From Ciceribacter sp. L1K22 (GTDB lineage Bacteria > Pseudomonadota > Alphaproteobacteria > Rhizobiales > Rhizobiaceae), in the NCBI RefSeq assembly GCF_017599385.1, contig NZ_JAGFPK010000002.1, forward strand, positions 496,001 to 560,000: DNA of 64,000 nt. The letters run 5' to 3'. Below, piece by piece: positions 25,365-33,803 of the stretch. The notes beneath the pieces are model-generated. The model saw nothing but the letters and a program-made list of their open reading frames with translations. It was not told the origin of the DNA and did not search any database. Made by a program: the position numbers and the translations under genes. Each line of letters starts with the position of its first letter. The first letter of the stretch is position 1.

Positions 25365-26062
25365 CGTTCATCCTCTGCAAAATAGCTGCCGTGACTATCA
25401 CGGATGCGTCCGATGATCGACTTGATTCGGTAGAGATGCTCGCGCATCACGGCGGCGGCGCGATCCCCATCCCTGGCGCGCAGGGCTTCCAGGATCATCT
25501 TGTGGTCGTCGAGCGCTGTCTGCGCGCCGAAGGAAAGGCTGAGATAACGCACGCGGTCCATATGGGCCTTGCTGTCGCGGATCAGCGCCCAGGCGAACTC
25601 GTGCTCCGACAGATCGCATATCTGCTTGTGGAAATCGTCGTCGAGGGAATGGAACAGCACTTTGTCAGCTGCATCCACGGCCTTCTGCTGCTCGACGATC
25701 AAGGCTTCCAGGCGGTCGATCTGCGCGTCGGTCAGCCGCTCTGCCGCGGCACGCACGGTCTCCATTTCGAGCGCGGTGCGGATGAAGCGCGCCTGCATGA
25801 CCTCCCGAACGGAGATATAAGTCACCACCGTCGCCCGTTGCGGGCGGATCAGCAGGAAGCCGAGTTGCGAAAGCCGGTAGAAGGCGTCCCTCACAGGCTG
25901 CCGCGACACCCCCATATATTTCGCGACCTCAACCTCGGACAGCTTCGTCCCCGGCGGCAGTTCGAGCTCGACCACCTGGTGATAGAGGCTCTCGAACACC
26001 TGATCGGTCACGGACGGAAGCCGGCTCACCTCTACCGTACGGAACTGTACCTGGTCCGCCAT
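25361..26062 (-). CDS. GntR family regulator (FadR/FCD type), probable hexuronate repressor
   Basis: The 233-residue protein has a winged helix (about 14-75: QVFESLYHQVVELELPPGTK, SEVEVAKYMGVSRQPVRDAFYRLSQLGFL) and an FCD ligand domain with the metal histidines near FHSLDDDFHKQIC, DDHKMILEAL and MREHLYRI. The ATG at MADQVQF has GGAGG six bases upstream; an earlier in-frame ATG adds nine residues without support. It is divergent from the uxaC operon and coupled to kdgK, so it is the likely repressor, with a uronate intermediate as inducer. Confidence 0.88.
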   Translation of the reverse strand: MADQVQFRTVEVSRLPSVTDQVFESLYHQVVELELPPGTKLSEVEVAKYMGVSRQPVRDAFYRLSQLGFLLIRPQRATVVTYISVREVMQARFIRTALEMETVRAAAERLTDAQIDRLEALIVEQQKAVDAADKVLFHSLDDDFHKQICDLSEHEFAWALIRDSKAHMDRVRYLSLSFGAQTALDDHKMILEALRARDGDRAAAVMREHLYRIKSIIGRIRDSHGSYFAEDER

Positions 26063-26073
26063 GCAAACCTCCG

Positions 26074-26102
26074 TTGACTCATGCTGCATACTAACATATT
26101 AG
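26074..26102 (+). promoter_or_regulatory. Sigma-70 promoter of the uronate operon with overlapping operator
   Basis: TTGACT and TATTAG are separated by exactly 17 bases. The palindrome CTAACATATTAG (26091-26102) covers the -10 hexamer, so a dimeric repressor bound there would block transcription. The divergent GntR gene starts 11 bases to the left, so the same site could also autoregulate it. Confidence 0.65.
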
Positions 26103-26168
26103 ATGACCAGCCCAATGCAATAACTCTTTCTTCATATGTATTTTACGATCGGTTGGGAGGCCATCGGA

Positions 26169-27569
26169 ATGCTCGACGAGGACCGGCTGTTCCCAAGTGA
26201 ATCAAGGACAAGGGGAATTGCACGCGACCTCTATGCCGGCATTCGCGATCTGCCCCTCGTAAGTCCGCACGGACATACAGACCCCCGCTGGTTCGCCGAA
26301 AACGAACCCTTTCCGGATCCGGCGCAGCTCTTCGTCACGCCGGACCACTATGTCTTCCGCATGCTGTGCTCCCAAGGGATCGCGTTGACCGATCTTGGCG
26401 TGCCGAGAATCGATGGCGGGCCGACCGAAACCGACGGACGGAAGATCTGGAGGCTCTTCGCGAAGAACTACCATCTCTTCCGAGGCACCCCGAGCCGCAT
26501 GTGGCTGGACCATGCGTTCGAGACGGTATTCGGCCTGTCACAACGGCTTTCCGCCGACAATGCCGATCATCACTACGATCACATCGCCGACTGCCTGTCC
26601 AAGCCCGAGTTCCGCCCGCGTGCCCTGTTCGAGCGGTTCGACATCGAGGTGATCGCCACGACGGAGAGCGCTCTCGACGACCTGCGCTGGCACGAGATGA
26701 TCCGTAAGTCCGGCTGGAAGGGCCGCGTTGTCACCGCCTACCGCCCCGACAGCGTCGTCGATCCCGAATTCGAAGGTTTCCGCGCCAATATAGAGCGCTT
26801 CGGCGAACTGGCGGGAACCGACGCCACGACGTGGACGGGCTATCTCGAGGCCCACCGCATTCGCCGCGCCTTCTTCAAGTCCTACGGCGCCACGAGCTCC
26901 GATCATGGCCACGCGACCGCAAGGACGGAAAATCTGGCACAGCAGGAAGCCGCCTCCCTTTTCCAGAAGGCGCTGGCAGGCAAATGTTCGCCCGAGGAAG
27001 CCGACGTCTTCCGGGGGCATATGCTGACCGAGATGGCGCGCATGAGCCTGGAGGATGGCCTTGTCCTGCAGATCCACCCCGGTTCCTGGCGCAATCATTC
27101 CGCCGAAGTCATGGCCCGCCACGGCCGCGACAAGGGTTTCGACATTCCTACCCGCACCGACTACGTGCAGGCTCTGAAGCCGCTGCTTGACGCCGTCGGC
27201 ATGCAGCCGGAGCTGACCGTCATCGTCTTCACCCTCGACGAGACGAGCTATTCCCGCGAACTCGCCCCGCTTGCCGGCGCCTATCCGGCGCTGAAGCTTG
27301 GGCCTGCCTGGTGGTTCTTCGACAGCCCGGAGGGGATGCGCCGCTACCGTGAGCTGACGACGGAAACAGCCGGCTTCTACAACACCGTCGGCTTCAACGA
27401 CGACACCCGTGCCTTCTGCTCGATACCTGCGCGTCATGACGTCGCGCGGCGGGTGGATTGCGCCTATCTCGCAACTCTCGTGGCCGATGGGCGGCTCGCG
27501 GAGGATGAGGCCCGCGAGGTCGCGCACGACCTCGCATATCGACTTGCCAAGCAAGCATACCGGCTCTGA
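26169..27569 (+). CDS. uxaC: Glucuronate (uronate) isomerase
   Basis: The 466-residue protein has the UxaC opening PLVSPHGHTDPRWFAENEPF, with the metal histidines in HGHTD, and RPFRMxxxxG-like text (YVFRMLCSQGIAL). It also has a DNADHHYDHIADCL segment and VLQIHPGSWRNHS. It isomerises D-glucuronate to D-fructuronate, and D-galacturonate to D-tagaturonate. GGGAGG lies 8 bases before the chosen ATG; the frame begins 11 codons earlier without one. It is the first gene of the operon. Confidence 0.93.
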   Translation: MLDEDRLFPSESRTRGIARDLYAGIRDLPLVSPHGHTDPRWFAENEPFPDPAQLFVTPDHYVFRMLCSQGIALTDLGVPRIDGGPTETDGRKIWRLFAKNYHLFRGTPSRMWLDHAFETVFGLSQRLSADNADHHYDHIADCLSKPEFRPRALFERFDIEVIATTESALDDLRWHEMIRKSGWKGRVVTAYRPDSVVDPEFEGFRANIERFGELAGTDATTWTGYLEAHRIRRAFFKSYGATSSDHGHATARTENLAQQEAASLFQKALAGKCSPEEADVFRGHMLTEMARMSLEDGLVLQIHPGSWRNHSAEVMARHGRDKGFDIPTRTDYVQALKPLLDAVGMQPELTVIVFTLDETSYSRELAPLAGAYPALKLGPAWWFFDSPEGMRRYRELTTETAGFYNTVGFNDDTRAFCSIPARHDVARRVDCAYLATLVADGRLAEDEAREVAHDLAYRLAKQAYRL

Positions 27570-27601
27570 GGAACGGCCGGTCTAAAACGGAGGAGTGAAA
27601 C

Positions 27602-28591
27602 ATGAAATTGATGAAGACAATCGGCCTGGCGATGCTCGCATCGGCTGCCATGGTCATGGCAACGGTCTCTGCCCAGGCGGCAGAACGCGTTCTGCGGTCG
27701 TCCGACACGCATCCGGACGGCTATCCGACGGTCGAGGCCGTCAAGCAAATGGGCAAGCTGCTCGAGGAGAAGACCAATGGTCGTCTCGGCGTCGAGGTAT
27801 TCCATTCGGCTCAGCTGGGCCAGGAAAAGGACACGATCGAGCAGACCCAGTTCGGCGTCATCGACTTGAACCGCGTGTCGCTCGGGCCGTTCAACAACAT
27901 CATCGAGGAAACCCAGGTTCCCTCGCTGCCCTATATCTTCCGTTCGGTCGATCACATGCACAAGGTGATGGACGGCCCGATCGGCGAGGAAATCCTGAAG
28001 GCGTTCGAGGCTCATGACCTCGTCGGCCTCGCCTTCTACGATGGCGGCTCGCGCAGCTTCTACAACTCGCAGAAGCCGATCACCTCGGTCGATGACCTGA
28101 AGGGCATGAAGTTCCGCGTGATGCAGTCCGACATGTTCGTCGACATGGTCGGCGCGCTCGGTGCCAACGCCACGCCGATGCCCTATGGCGAGGTTTACTC
28201 CTCGATCCAGACGGGCGTCATCGACGGCGCCGAGAACAACTGGCCGTCCTACGACAGCTCGGGCCATTTCGAGGTTGCCAAGTACTACACGCTCGACCAG
28301 CACCTGATCGTGCCGGAAGTGCTCGTCATGTCCAAGAAGACCTGGGACAGCCTGTCGGCAGAAGACCAGGCTGCGGTGAAGGAAGCCGCCAAGGAATCGG
28401 TTCCCTACATGCGTGACCTGTGGCAGGCGCAGGAGAAGAAGTCGGAAGAAAAGATCCGTGCTGCCGGCGCGGAAATCGTCACCGACATCGACAAGACGCC
28501 GTTCATCGAGGCGATGAAGCCGGTCTATGACAAGTATGTCACTTCGGACAAGCTGAAGGACCTCGTCAAGCGCATCCAGGAAACCCAGTAA
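27602..28591 (+). CDS. TRAP transporter substrate-binding protein (DctP family)
   Basis: The 329-residue protein has a signal peptide ending near AQAAERV (residue 24) and the DctP pattern: [62 protein letters not shown] with the conserved arginine that binds a carboxylate, and [20 protein letters not shown]. Neighbouring genes point to a uronate ligand. GGAGG precedes the ATG. A terminator-like hairpin follows the stop, so the binding protein is likely made in excess over the membrane subunits. Confidence 0.92.
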   Translation: MKLMKTIGLAMLASAAMVMATVSAQAAERVLRSSDTHPDGYPTVEAVKQMGKLLEEKTNGRLGVEVFHSAQLGQEKDTIEQTQFGVIDLNRVSLGPFNNIIEETQVPSLPYIFRSVDHMHKVMDGPIGEEILKAFEAHDLVGLAFYDGGSRSFYNSQKPITSVDDLKGMKFRVMQSDMFVDMVGALGANATPMPYGEVYSSIQTGVIDGAENNWPSYDSSGHFEVAKYYTLDQHLIVPEVLVMSKKTWDSLSAEDQAAVKEAAKESVPYMRDLWQAQEKKSEEKIRAAGAEIVTDIDKTPFIEAMKPVYDKYVTSDKLKDLVKRIQETQ

Positions 28592-28604
28592 GTCAATGCC
28601 TTCG

Positions 28605-28632
28605 CCTGCCGCCCACTGGGCGGCAGGTTTTC
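28605..28632 (+). terminator. Partial terminator between dctP- and dctQ-like genes
   Basis: A perfect 10-bp stem (CCTGCCGCCC) with ACT loop is followed at once by TTTTCTT. Since genes of the same transporter follow, it probably stops part of the transcripts and leaves the binding-protein message more abundant. Confidence 0.78.
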
Positions 28633-28651
28633 TTGCCTGGAGAGAACGACC

Positions 28652-29173
28652 TTGCAGACCACCATGAAAAGCCTGGCGCGATGGATGGACGTCGTGTGCC
28701 GGATTGCACTCTGGACAGCCGGTATCGGCTTGGTCCTCATGACAGCCTTTATCTTCGCCCAGGTCTTTTGGCGCTATATCCTGAACGACAGCCTCACCTG
28801 GAGCGAACCGGCCTCGGTGATGATCATGGGCTGGTTTATTTTTCTTGGCGCTGCGGTCGGCATCCGCGAGGGCTATCACCTGTCCTTCGACGTTCTGCTC
28901 TACCTTCTGCCGCAACGCGGCAAGGAGGCGATGCACACCATCTCGGACCTTTTCGTCGCCGCATTTGGCGGAGGCATGATCTTTTACGGCAGCCAGCTTG
29001 CCCTCAAGACGGCGGGGAACGCCATTCCAAGCCTCGGGATATCCGGCGCCTTCGACTTTATCCCGATCGCGGCTGGCGGCGTCCTGGTGCTGCTCTTTTC
29101 GATCGAGCGCGTCCTGCGTCGCGCGGCGGGCCTTTCAACTGCACGCTTCGGCGAAGCCGAGGTAGAGGACTGA
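28652..29173 (+). CDS. TRAP transporter small permease (DctQ family)
   Basis: The 173-residue protein has four predicted membrane segments and the DctQ phrase FAQVFWRYILNDSLTWSEPASVMIMGWFIFLGAAVGIREGYHL. It is the small membrane subunit of the uronate TRAP transporter. GGAGAG lies 7 bases before a TTG, whereas the first ATG is four codons further on and too far from it, so TTG is the probable start. The large permease gene starts 3 bases after its stop. Confidence 0.87.
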   Translation: MQTTMKSLARWMDVVCRIALWTAGIGLVLMTAFIFAQVFWRYILNDSLTWSEPASVMIMGWFIFLGAAVGIREGYHLSFDVLLYLLPQRGKEAMHTISDLFVAAFGGGMIFYGSQLALKTAGNAIPSLGISGAFDFIPIAAGGVLVLLFSIERVLRRAAGLSTARFGEAEVED

Positions 29174-29176
29174 GCG

Positions 29177-30457
29177 ATGGAATACTGGGTTCTTTTTGGT
29201 TCGTTTGTTTTTCTTCTTTTGATCGGCACGCCCGTCGCCTTCTGCCTCGGCGTCTCCAGCTTCGCGACGATCCTCTATCTCGGCCTGCCGCCGGTGGTGG
29301 TGTTCCAGCGCCTGAATTCCGGCGTCTCGGTCTTCGCCCTGATGGCCATCCCGTTCTTCATTTACGCCGGCGACCTGATGGTGCGCGGCGATATCGCCCG
29401 GCGGCTCGTGGCCCTGGCCGGCTCCCTCGTTGGCCATCTTCGCGGCGGCCTCGGCCAGGTCAACATCCTGGCCTCCGTCATGTTCGGCGGCGTGTCAGGC
29501 TCGGCAGCGGCTGACGCGTCGGCCGTCGGCGGCCTGATGGTGCCGCAGATGAAGGCACGCGGCTACGATGTCGACTATGCCGTCAACATCACTGTCGTCG
29601 GCTCGATCATCGCCCTGATGATCCCGCCCTCGCACAACATGATCATCTATTCGATCTCCGCGGGCGGCAGGATCTCGATTGCCGATCTCTTCACCGCCGG
29701 CATCATCCCTGGCTTCCTTCTGGCACTCTGCTTGATGGTCGCCGCCTGGTTCGTGGCCAAGCGTCGTGGCTACCCGACGGAATCATTCCCCGGCCTTCGC
29801 GCCATGGGCAGCCTGTTCGTCTCGGCCGTGCCCGGTCTGATCCTGATCGCGATCATCTTCGGCGGCGTTCGGTCCGGCATCTTCACGGCGTCCGAATCCT
29901 CCAACATTGCCGTCGTCTATGCTCTTCTTGTTACCTTGCTCGTTTATCGCACGTTGAGCTGGGAAGACTTCAAGGAAGCGACCTTCGCCGCCGTTCGCAC
30001 CACCGCCATGGTCCTCATGGTCATCGGCTGCGCCGCGGCCTTCGGCTGGCTGCTCGCCTATCTCAAGGTTCCGACCGCGATGGTGGCGCTGCTGCAGGGC
30101 ATCTCGGACAATCCGATCGTCATCCTGCTGCTGCTCAACGTCGTGCTGCTCATCCTCGGCACCTTCATGGACATGTCGCCGCTGATCGTCATCACGACCC
30201 CGATCTTCCTGCCGGTTGCCACCGCTTTCGGCGTCGATCCGGTGCATTTCGGCGTGATCCTGATCCTCAACCTCGGGATCGGCCTGTGCACGCCGCCGGT
30301 TGGAGCCGTGCTCTTCGTCGGCTGCGCCGTCGGACGGATCTCCATCTGGCAGGCGATGCAGACGATCTGGCCCTTCTACGGAGCTGCCGTGTTCGCCCTG
30401 CTGATGGTGACCTATGTCCCGGCGCTGTCGCTCTGGCTGCCCTCGCTGTTCCACTAG
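29177..30457 (+). CDS. TRAP transporter large permease (DctM family)
   Basis: The 426-residue protein is almost entirely hydrophobic, with about twelve membrane segments. Family phrases are LIGTPVAFCLGVSS, AIPFFIYAGDLMVRG, VMFGGVSGSAAADASAVGG and IMIPPSHNMIIY-like text. It is the sodium-coupled transport subunit and works with the small permease and the periplasmic binding protein to import uronates. Confidence 0.92.
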   Translation: MEYWVLFGSFVFLLLIGTPVAFCLGVSSFATILYLGLPPVVVFQRLNSGVSVFALMAIPFFIYAGDLMVRGDIARRLVALAGSLVGHLRGGLGQVNILASVMFGGVSGSAAADASAVGGLMVPQMKARGYDVDYAVNITVVGSIIALMIPPSHNMIIYSISAGGRISIADLFTAGIIPGFLLALCLMVAAWFVAKRRGYPTESFPGLRAMGSLFVSAVPGLILIAIIFGGVRSGIFTASESSNIAVVYALLVTLLVYRTLSWEDFKEATFAAVRTTAMVLMVIGCAAAFGWLLAYLKVPTAMVALLQGISDNPIVILLLLNVVLLILGTFMDMSPLIVITTPIFLPVATAFGVDPVHFGVILILNLGIGLCTPPVGAVLFVGCAVGRISIWQAMQTIWPFYGAAVFALLMVTYVPALSLWLPSLFH

Positions 30458-30466
30458 GAGATACTG

Positions 30467-30787
30467 ATGCCGCATCTCGTACGCGAGTTTCCGACCGTCA
30501 CGACTGGCGAAGGTGTCACACGCCAGGTCCTGTCGGACAGCCCCGAACTCATGGTCGTCGCCTTCCGCTTCGAGAAGGACAGCGTCGGCGCGCTCCATAA
30601 CCATCCGCACATCCAGTCAACCTATGTGCAGTCTGGCGTGTTCGAATTCACCGTGGGCGACGATCGCGTCGTCGTCCGCCCCGGCGACAGCTTCGTCATC
30701 CCTACCATGGTGACCCATGGCTGCCGCGCCATCGAGGCGGGAACGCTGATCGACTGTTTCACGCCCCGCCGCGACGATTTTCTCTGA
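30467..30787 (+). CDS. kdgF: Cupin protein, KdgF-like
   Basis: The 106-residue single-domain cupin has the metal motif HNHPHIQSTYVQSGVFEF (about residues 44-61) and a second motif GDSFVIPTMVTHGC. KdgF proteins of this size open unsaturated uronates to the linear 5-keto-4-deoxyuronate, the step just before KduI. The next gene is kduI, which supports the call. The start is 9 bases after the TRAP gene with GGAG upstream. A less specific sugar-binding cupin cannot be excluded. Confidence 0.78.
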   Translation: MPHLVREFPTVTTGEGVTRQVLSDSPELMVVAFRFEKDSVGALHNHPHIQSTYVQSGVFEFTVGDDRVVVRPGDSFVIPTMVTHGCRAIEAGTLIDCFTPRRDDFL

Positions 30788-30800
30788 GAAGGACAAGACC

Positions 30801-31622
30801 ATGTTGAACGTAGAAATCCGCCACGCCATCAGCCCCGAGACGGCGAAGACCTTCGGCACCGAGGAGCTGCGGCGGAACTTCCACGTCGGCGACATCTTCC
30901 GCGCGGGCGAGATCACCCTGATCTACACCCATTACGACCGCATGATCGTCGGTGGCGCCGTTCCGGCCGGCGGATCGCTAAGGCTCGACGAAGTCAAGCC
31001 GTGCGGCACCGCCTCGATCCTCGATCGTCGCGAACTGGTCGTCGTCAACATCGGCGGTACCGGCACCGTCAAGGCCGACGCCGAATACGTGATGGGCAAG
31101 GGCGACATGCTCTATCTCGGCATGGGCGCCGGACCGATCACCTTTTCCGGCGACGGCCGGTTCTATATCCTCTCCGCACCCGCCCACCAGACCTATCCCT
31201 CGCGGCTGATCAAGATCGACGAGGCGGCGAACATGTCGCTGGGTTCGGCCGAGACCTCCAACGAGCGGACGATCTACCAGTTCGTCCATCCTGATGTCAT
31301 GAAGTCCTGCCAGATCGTCGTCGGCATGACCAAGCTGAAATCCGGCTCGATCTGGAACACCATGCCCGCCCACGTGCATGACCGGCGCATGGAGGCCTAT
31401 CTCTACTTCGACCTTCCAGAGACGAGCCGCGTCTTCCACATGATGGGCGAGCCGAACGAGACACGCCATATGGTGCTGAAGAACGAGGAAGGCGCGATCT
31501 CGCCGCCTTGGTCGATCCACTCTGGCGCGGGCACCAGCGCCTACACCTTCATCTGGGCCATGGCCGGCGACAATGTCGACTACAAGGACGTCGAGATGGT
31601 TTCCATGGAGACCCTGCGATGA
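30801..31622 (+). CDS. kduI: 5-keto-4-deoxyuronate isomerase
   Basis: The 273-residue protein has the KduI pattern: FHVGDIFRAGEITLIYTHYDRMIVGGAVP, then a C-terminal cupin half with MPAHVHDRRMEAYLYFDLP, holding the zinc histidines and glutamate, and SPPWSIHSGAGTSAYTFIW. It turns 5-keto-4-deoxyuronate into 2,5-diketo-3-deoxygluconate. Its stop overlaps the kduD start as ATGA. Confidence 0.94.
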   Translation: MLNVEIRHAISPETAKTFGTEELRRNFHVGDIFRAGEITLIYTHYDRMIVGGAVPAGGSLRLDEVKPCGTASILDRRELVVVNIGGTGTVKADAEYVMGKGDMLYLGMGAGPITFSGDGRFYILSAPAHQTYPSRLIKIDEAANMSLGSAETSNERTIYQFVHPDVMKSCQIVVGMTKLKSGSIWNTMPAHVHDRRMEAYLYFDLPETSRVFHMMGEPNETRHMVLKNEEGAISPPWSIHSGAGTSAYTFIWAMAGDNVDYKDVEMVSMETLR

Positions 31623-32365
31623 ACGGCATCTTCTCGCTTGAAGGCAAGCGGGCGCTGGTGACCGGTTCCAACACCGGCATCGGCCAGGCGATCGCCATCT
31701 CGCTCGCCGGCGCGGGTGCCGAGGTGATCTGCGCCGGCCGTTCCTCGGTCGACGAAACGCTTGAACTTATCACGAGCAAAGGCGGCAAGGCCGTCGGGCT
31801 GAAGCTCGATCTGGCCGACCCGATGGCCGGACACGACGTCTTCATCGACAATGGTCCGGTCGACATTCTCGTCAACAATGCCGGCATCATTCGCCGGGCC
31901 GAAGCCGTTGATTTCACCGAGGCCGACTGGGACGAGGTGATGGATGTCAACGTCAAGGCTGTCTTCTTCATGAGCCAGGCCTTCGCCAAGGCCGTCCTTG
32001 CCCGCAACGGCACGGGCAAGATCGTCAACATCGCCTCGCTTCTCTCCTTCCAGGGCGGCATCCGTGTTGCGTCCTACACTGCCTCCAAGGGTGGCGTTGC
32101 CGGCATCACCAAGTTGCTCGCCAATGAATGGGCCGCCAAGGGCATCAATGTGAACGCCATCGCGCCCGGCTATATCGAAACCAACAACACGGAAGCACTC
32201 CGCGCCGATCCGGTTCGCAACAACGCGATCCTCGACCGCATCCCGGCAGGCCGCTGGGGCGAGCCCGAGGACATCGGCGGAACTGCGGTTTTCCTCTCAT
32301 CGAACGCCGCGAAATACATTCACGGTGCAGTACTCAACGTCGACGGAGGCTGGCTTGCCCGCTGA
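31619..32365 (+). CDS. kduD: 2-dehydro-3-deoxy-D-gluconate 5-dehydrogenase (SDR)
   Basis: The 248-residue SDR has the cofactor loop TGSNTGIGQAIA (about residues 15-26), NNAG at about 85-88, and the active-site Ser...YTASKGG. The start MNGIFSLEGKRALVTG matches KduD. It reduces 2,5-diketo-3-deoxygluconate to KDG with NADH. It overlaps kduI at its start and the next gene at its end, so the block is tightly coupled. Confidence 0.93.
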   Translation: MNGIFSLEGKRALVTGSNTGIGQAIAISLAGAGAEVICAGRSSVDETLELITSKGGKAVGLKLDLADPMAGHDVFIDNGPVDILVNNAGIIRRAEAVDFTEADWDEVMDVNVKAVFFMSQAFAKAVLARNGTGKIVNIASLLSFQGGIRVASYTASKGGVAGITKLLANEWAAKGINVNAIAPGYIETNNTEALRADPVRNNAILDRIPAGRWGEPEDIGGTAVFLSSNAAKYIHGAVLNVDGGWLAR

Positions 32366-33803
32366 TCTGCCCCGCCTGCACCGCCCCGACACCGCGCGGG
32401 CGAAGACCGGCATCGTCCATCTCGGCCTCGGCGCTTTCTATCGTGCCCATGGGGCGATCTACATTGCGGAAGCCATGAAGGCGTCTGGTGGCGACTGGGG
32501 TATCGTCGGGGTTAGCCTCGTGCGACCGGACCAGCGCGATCTTCTTGCCCCGCAGGGCTTTGCCTATACGGCGGTCGAACTTGGCCCGAACGGCGAAAAG
32601 CCTCAGGTCATAAGCGTCCTGAACGACGTCCTCGTCGCGCCGGAAAATCCGGCTGCCGTGCTTGAGATCATGGCCGCTCCCGGCACCCGGATCGTGACCT
32701 CCACGGTCACCGAAAAAGGCTACTGCCACGAGCCGTCAACCGGTCGTTTGAACCATGAACATCCGGATATCGTCCACGATCTCGCCCATCTGGACGTCCC
32801 TAAGTCGACGATCGGCTTTCTCGTTCGGGCCCTCGCCAAACGCCGCGCCGCCGGCATCCGGCCCTTCACCGTTCTCTGCTGCGACAACCTGCCGGAAAAT
32901 GGCAGGGTAGTACGCGGCATCGTGCTGGAATTCGCCGGTCTCGTAGATCAGTCCCTCGCGGACTGGATCGCGGCCGAGGGCCGATTCCCCTCCACGATGG
33001 TGGATCGCATCGTCCCGGCGACCAAGCCCGAGGACATCGACCGCCTGGCCGGGCAGACCGGTGTTCTAGACCTGTCCCCGGTGATGCACGAACCTTTCCG
33101 TCAGTGGGTCGTGGAAGACGACTTCGTCGATGACGCCCGCCCTGATTTCGCAGCGGTCGGCGTCGAGCTGGTAGAGAACGTCACACCCTACGAGCACATG
33201 AAGCTGCGTTGCCTCAATGGCACGCATTCCTCGCTCGCCTATTTGGGTTATCTCGCCGGCCACGAAACAATCGCCGACACTGTCGCCGATCCCGTGTTCG
33301 CCGCCTTCGTGAAAAGGCTCTGGTCGGACGAGATCGTGCCGGTTCTCGATCCGCCGCCGGGCGTCGATCTCTCCCGCTACACCGCCTCGCTGTTCGACCG
33401 CTACGCCAACCCGGCCATCCGCCATCGCACCTGGCAGATCGCCATGGATGGATCGCAGAAGCTGCCGCAACGTATCCTCGGAACGGTCGTGGAAAACCTC
33501 GCCGCAGGCCGGATGCCCAAAGGCCTCTGTCTCGCGATCGCGGCCTGGATGCGCTACGTCGGTGGCGTCGACGAAAAGGGTCAGGCTATCGACGTCCGCG
33601 ATCCCCTGGCCGCTGAACTGAAGCAGATTTCCGATCGGGGCCATTCCGCGGCCGAAAAGGTCGATGGCCTGCTCTCCATCAGGAAGATTTTCCCTGAACA
33701 ACTCGCATCGAACAAAAGCCTGCGCGAAGAACTGGTCCGCTCCTACGAGCGGCTTGTCGCCAACGGCGCGGGCGCGACCGTGAAAGACATGACACATGCT
33801 TGA
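32355..33803 (+). CDS. uxuB: Fructuronate reductase (mannitol dehydrogenase family)
   Basis: The protein of about 482 residues has a Rossmann motif GIVHLGLGAFYRAHGAIYI near its N-terminus and the long-chain dehydrogenase segment KLRCLNGTHSSLAYLGYLAG, with the catalytic lysine in the following region. UxuB reduces D-fructuronate to D-mannonate. No ATG is suitable. A TTG with GGAGG six bases upstream lies 11 bases inside the end of kduD and gives the family N-terminus. A GTG 30 bases earlier is a weaker alternative. The uxuA gene overlaps its end. Confidence 0.9.
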   Translation: MPADLPRLHRPDTARAKTGIVHLGLGAFYRAHGAIYIAEAMKASGGDWGIVGVSLVRPDQRDLLAPQGFAYTAVELGPNGEKPQVISVLNDVLVAPENPAAVLEIMAAPGTRIVTSTVTEKGYCHEPSTGRLNHEHPDIVHDLAHLDVPKSTIGFLVRALAKRRAAGIRPFTVLCCDNLPENGRVVRGIVLEFAGLVDQSLADWIAAEGRFPSTMVDRIVPATKPEDIDRLAGQTGVLDLSPVMHEPFRQWVVEDDFVDDARPDFAAVGVELVENVTPYEHMKLRCLNGTHSSLAYLGYLAGHETIADTVADPVFAAFVKRLWSDEIVPVLDPPPGVDLSRYTASLFDRYANPAIRHRTWQIAMDGSQKLPQRILGTVVENLAAGRMPKGLCLAIAAWMRYVGGVDEKGQAIDVRDPLAAELKQISDRGHSAAEKVDGLLSIRKIFPEQLASNKSLREELVRSYERLVANGAGATVKDMTHA

